In this document: positions 59,866 to 64,000 of the stretch, one piece after another
Numbering within the stretch: the first letter of the stretch is position 1
Layout of the letters: every line of letters begins with the position of its first letter
Origin: Kalmusia sp. IMI 367209
Taxonomy: Eukaryota > Ascomycota > Dothideomycetes > Pleosporales > Didymosphaeriaceae
NCBI GenBank assembly: GCA_027946365.1
Contig: JAPEUQ010000016.1
Location: 868,001 to 932,000 of the forward strand
Direction: 5' to 3'
Length of the DNA stretch: 64,000 nucleotides
The notes under the pieces: model-generated
What the model was told of the DNA's origin: nothing
The model's database searches: none
What the model saw: only the letters and a program-made list of their open reading frames with translations
Position numbers and translations under genes: made by a program

Positions 59866-60825
59866 GTTTGCGCTTGGGTATGGCGCTCTGCGTGTTTGAG
59901 GCGGGCGGCAGCTGGAGGGGGAAGGTGGAAGACGGCAAGCGAAGGCGGAGGTCCACGCGTCGCTAGCGGACGACGAGCAGTACAGCACAGAGCGCACGGC
60001 AGGCGGCAGCAAAGCTACTGAGGCGCCATGTCGCATCGGCGCACGCAGACGGGGGACAGCGAGAAGTGAAGGAGGAAGAGCGTCTGGAGGAGGGCAGGCC
60101 GCTGCTGGCTACGGGCGTCGGAACAGCCACAAAGAACCAGGGCGCGGTTGGAGCGAGCGTGCTGCGACAAGGTCGAAGGGACGGAACAAGAGGCTAGCCG
60201 GCGAGAGGGGCGGAGAAGGCAGCGTCCCGCCCAATCACTGGCGCGCTAGCCCAGCAAATTCGCGGGTTCTGGCCATGCGGATCTTCGATTGCGGGAGACG
60301 TGTGCGGGCACTCTAGCCCTGATGAAGAGAGGCGCATCCAGGGGAATAAGACGGCCACCACCGTCACCGGACGGACGTCAGCAGTGGCCTTGGGCGCTCA
60401 CCGCGCAAGTCGAGCCCAGCGTGTCGCGCGCGGGCGAGCGATGCGCTGATGAAGCAGCGGAAACACAGCTGCATCGCGCCTCGGGTGGGACGGCTGACGG
60501 TCCGAAGACAGCCCATGGTCGGGGCCCGAGTGCGAGCGCAGCCCCGGCCAATCAGAGCCGAGCGTGCGATGGATGGGCGGGATGGGCTGCACTGACCAGC
60601 TCGCCCTCGTTCGAATCTCCTCCCCTGCTCGCGCAGCCCGGCCTGAGCTAGCTGTCTATGGCGGAGCCGGCCGTGGACCTATCACGTGCTGGCCCGTCGG
60701 AGGGCTCGCGCCGATTCTCCGGCCCAGCGCGAATGCGCGAATTCCTCCAGCAAACAACGTCACTACCCGTGCAGCGCAGACGTTCACGACATCTTTCCCT
60801 TCTGACTTCTGACGCCGACCTGACC
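59866..60825. other. Shared G/C-rich promoter region
   Basis: A bidirectional spacer between the Zn2Cys6 regulator and LSM7. It is very G/C-rich, with chance frames on both strands and no other gene. Confidence 0.5.
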
Positions 60826-61335
60826 ATGTCTGAGCGCGGCGCATTCCGAGGCCGGGGCGGAGGAGGAGGAGGCCGTGGCGGCGATCGTGGAGGACGCGGT
60901 GGAGGGCGTGGTGCACACGGCGGGGGCGCGGGCGGCCATGGCGAGCGACCCAAAAAGGAAAACATCCTCGACCTGGCCAAATACATGGACAAGCAGCTCA
61001 GCGTCAAGTTCAGCGGCGGTAGAGAAGGTTCGTGGGAAACAATTGGCGCGGCAGAGGCGTTGGGTCGAAGCACTGACGACTTGTAGTTATCGGCACGCTG
61101 AAAGGCTACGACCAGCTCATGAATCTGGTACTAGACGAGGTCAAGGAAGCCACGACCGGTACGCTCTTTTCCATTTCACGACGAGAACTCATTCTGACTG
61201 CGCATAGACGAGGAGGGCAACGTCCGCTACCGCAAGCTCGGCCTCATCGTCGCCCGCGGCACTCTCCTAGTCGTCATTTCGCCAGTCGACGGCAGCGAGG
61301 AAATTCCAAATCCGTTTATGCAGGAGGAAGAATGA
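60826..61335 (+). CDS. lsm7: U6 snRNA-associated Sm-like protein LSm7
   Basis: Three exons (60826-61027, 61087-61158, 61208-61335) encode 133 residues. A Gly/Arg-rich (RGG) N-terminus of about 40 residues precedes the Sm fold: Sm1 ILDLAKYMDKQLSVKFSGGR with VIGTLKGYDQLMNLVL, and Sm2 KLGLIVARGTLLVVISPVDG. It ends PFMQEEE. Part of the Lsm1-7 (mRNA decay) and Lsm2-8 (U6 snRNP) rings. The RGG extension is present in many filamentous fungi. Introns follow GT-AG; the middle exon is only 72 nt. Confidence 0.93.
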
Positions 61336-61907
61336 GGTGTGCATCTACAGGGCAGGGTCTGAGAATACGCAGGCAGACATCACAAGGGCAAAGATGGATT
61401 GGCATTGGGAAGCAGAAAGCGGGGAGGTATGATACCCATGCTCTGCGAAGTAGAGGGCTTGAAACGCGAAGTCAGGCTCCGAATGAGGTATGAGCAGGCA
61501 TAACAATCGCACAAAGTAGAGAGCGTCAATGCCTAGACCCAATCAGATGCTAGGAAACGTCACGCTTCCACAAAAGAGCTTTTAAAATAACATCAGCATC
61601 GTACGTTATCTATAGTAACCAGGTCTTACCTGGTGACACTGCTTGTTCGTCTCCCTGCTTCGTTGAACTTTGTTACTACTTTTTCGTGCAGACATATGAG
61701 ACTTCCTTCGAATTCCTACTTTGCAATTTTGGTGATCTTGCTATACAAGTCAATCGCGAGCTGCGGGTGTTGTGCAGGTGGCTGCATGTTTGCGCTAACT
61801 TCATTGAGTAAGCGCGGCCACGTAGGTAGCAAGCACTTGTTATGACCTCACTTGTTATGACCTCACTTCTTTTCCTTCTATAGAACAGCTCTTCATCAAC
61901 CTCGACC
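61336..61907. other. Intergenic, nothing recognised
   Basis: 570 bp between LSM7 and the F-box gene. A short direct repeat TTATGACCTCACTTGT occurs around 61840-61866. Confidence 0.5.
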
Positions 61908-63448
61908 ATGGATGCCGCCTTTGCGAGCGGCAAGCCTAGTAGCATGCCACCACCTCAAATCGCTCTCACAGATGACCGCAGTCCGAGTCAGAGCATTCCC
62001 CCGGAGCTGCTGATGATGATAGCGGAATATGTCGATGCGAAGAAGGATTTGTCTGCTCTGTGTCTGGTCTCGAAAACGTTCCGTCGCATTGCCCAGAAGT
62101 TATTGTTCCGTTCTTTAGACCTGCCTTCGTACTATTCACGGGAAAGTCGCACCCTCTCGCATCTCCTCAGAACGTTATGTACACGGCAAGATCTAGCCAG
62201 CCAGGTGCAAGCCATATCTTGGCACGCCACATCACGCGAAACAGCATACGAAACCGAGGCTTCCTCGGCTCTCCCCTTGGATGTTCGAGAATGCTTACAT
62301 TCGGATGGGAAACTGACCGCCAAGTCGATGGAGGAGTCGAGGCTAATAGGACAACTAATAGGCCAGACACCAAACCTCCGAAATCTCCTAATCAGGTGTA
62401 ATGGCCCCTACAAAAATCACGGATTCCCTCAAATCAATAGCTCTGATGAAATATCGCACTTACTTGGCTTCCATGATGACAACGTCTTCCTCGTACCGGG
62501 ATTTGCAAACCTCACCGAGTTAACCATCACAGTAGGGACAATAACTTCACCGCTGTTGATGCTTCCGAAGCTCGAGCTACTTCGAATCTCTGACAAGACC
62601 AGATTGATATGGAGGGGGCAAGAAGAGCAAGCTCTACAGCCAAACGTTACAGCACTCATGCTATATGCATACTTTAAATCTTTTCTGCACCGCGGCAGCG
62701 AATCGCAAAATAGTGTTCTTCATTTTGTCCGAAGACTCTCGACGCTGAAAAGGATGGTAATCAACGTTCATCCCACATTAGCCCGCAAAATCAAAGAGAT
62801 TCCTCCAGGGCACGAAAACCTCGACTGGCAGTTGTTTCTCAACTCGATCAACAGGGCAGCTCCCCAGTTGACAACATTGTATATCATCAGCAGACGGCTG
62901 TCTCATTGGATGGAGGCAGGTGTTCATCTCATGCATGGTAAGGAAGATCAAAGGAGATACTCTAGTCTCTATGGTTGATCCCTGCTGACGTTCTGTCTTT
63001 AATAGCTGATCGCCGAAAGACCCTTGAGTGCTTTTCCCGTTTCAAGAAATTGTGTACGCTTGGGCTCCCTCAGGCAATGCTCTTCGGTGAAGATCATGCA
63101 ACGTATCTGGATGAAACAAAATCGTTAACGAAAATGTACGTATCTGACACTAATCCGTGCTTGTTTCCACTCACCTATTCCAGCCTACCACCATATCTTA
63201 ATACGCTCTTCTTGTATCAACCTGATCAGAATATTGGTCAATGGCTAGAAGTGATTCTCGCAGGGCGTGCCCATGTGCCCGTTCTACGAGGAATCCAGCT
63301 TGAATACAGAGGGGTCCAACAAGGCCGCTTAAATGATACTGATGAGACTTTAATGCCAACCTCGATGGCTTCAGAGTCGCTCACCGAGATATCGAAACAG
63401 CTCGACGAGGTTGGCATCCAAGTCACTATCTCCAAGCTTAAAGCTTGA
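61908..63448 (+). CDS. F-box protein
   Basis: Two exons (61908-62937 and 63006-63448) give 490 residues. The F-box is at residues 30-75: IPPELLMMIAEYVDAKKDLS, ALCLVSKTFRRIAQKLLFRS. The rest shows irregular leucine-rich-repeat-like strands (TPNLRNLLIRCN, FANLTELTITVG, LPKLELLRIS). This is the common fungal F-box/LRR-like layout, in which the F-box binds Skp1 of an SCF ubiquitin ligase and the remainder selects a substrate. The substrate cannot be inferred. The frame is intact; the intron has GTAAGG and AATAG ends. Confidence 0.85.
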
Positions 63449-64000
63449 CAAGGTGGACTCAGATATTCGAAGGGCTGCTGACATAGTCACGTCACTAAAT
63501 CATATGGGCGGAGGGTGAAGAATGCGGCGAGCTAAACACTGCTACTTGTTAAAACGCTGTATACAATTATCAGGATATATCTCTGGCTCTTTGGTATATA
63601 TCAGCAAGCGTGACCGTAATAGTGAGCGGGCAAGGAATGAATAATAACGTGTTGCAAGCTTGCTGGATCCATAGGATGATATCAATCAGATCTAGTATTT
63701 CACGTCGTGTTTCCGAAATCTAATGAAAGGATTTAGCGGCACTTATATATATTACTGCATTAGGCCCTAGTCCTAAATAGCGCCATGCATGCCCTTCTAG
63801 CAAGTGCTAAGATCTGACACCAGGGGCCATTTCACCTTTGTCGCACGCAATTCACTGGTTTATGGTAAACCGGCCCAAAGGATTTTAATCAGCCAATCGG
63901 GCTCCCTTAATTGCCGTTATCACCGGTGTTGCTTACATAAGCTAAGTTTAGGTATTTAGGTTCGAAGCTTAGAGTGACTCTGCGTTAAGTCTAAGACGGC
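63449..64000. other. A/T-rich intergenic end of window
   Basis: About 550 bp, A/T-rich with TATATA runs. No gene recognised. Confidence 0.4.

Noticed and set aside
60595..60640. GTTCGAATC sequence considered as a tRNA T-loop
   Set aside because: No matching acceptor, D-arm or anticodon arm could be found around it.

Overview
The window comes from a filamentous ascomycete, most likely a Dothideomycete. Genes carry short GT-AG introns with CTAAC-type branch points. They include a fungal OMP decarboxylase, a divergent FTR1/FET3 iron-uptake pair, a LSM7, C2H2 and Zn2Cys6 regulators, STAND/NLR-type proteins, and UstYa-type (DUF3328) genes. Gene order alternates between conserved housekeeping genes and gene-poor or decayed accessory stretches.

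Region 1 (1-12 kb) is accessory and decayed. It holds a truncated AT-hook ORF at the edge, a rhodopsin-domain membrane protein with broken frames, and an intact CYP52-like P450. The relic of a dikaritin-type RiPP gene cluster follows: an O-methyltransferase that has lost its middle, three UstYa-like genes, and a secreted precursor with five acidic repeats ending in a Tyr-Pro-Asp-Tyr-like core and a dibasic Kex2-type site. Every cluster member except the P450 carries a stop, frameshift or deletion. Two related MITE-like inverted-repeat elements lie in this region, and a HET-domain remnant sits at 11.1-11.5 kb.

Region 2 (12.3-38.9 kb) is mostly core genome: the FTR1 permease and FET3 ferroxidase, divergently transcribed from a shared 975-bp promoter with five perfect ATCWGATAA GATA sites; a 2EXR/F-box-like protein; a C2H2 regulator next to a 5-kb gene desert; an unknown basic protein; a 1390-residue Gly/Ala-repeat protein; a Myb/SANT-like, lysine-rich nuclear protein; and OMP decarboxylase.

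Region 3 (39.9-55.2 kb) is a programmed-cell-death/allorecognition island. A NACHT-WD40 NLR and a Helo-like effector are divergently arranged. The N-terminus of the NLR and the C-terminus of the effector share a short motif that looks like a paired amyloid-signalling motif, as in the nwd2/het-S arrangement. Next to them is a Helo-like/NB-ARC/TPR NLR with an in-frame stop near its start. Two lineage-specific genes with disturbed frames follow.

Region 4 (56-63.5 kb) carries a DODA-type extradiol dioxygenase with frame shifts in G-runs, a Zn2Cys6 regulator head-to-head with LSM7, and an F-box protein. Single-base frame breaks recur in accessory genes and in the dioxygenase. Some may be assembly errors in homopolymers and not decay; this caveat applies to every pseudogene call here. 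Introns were placed by eye.
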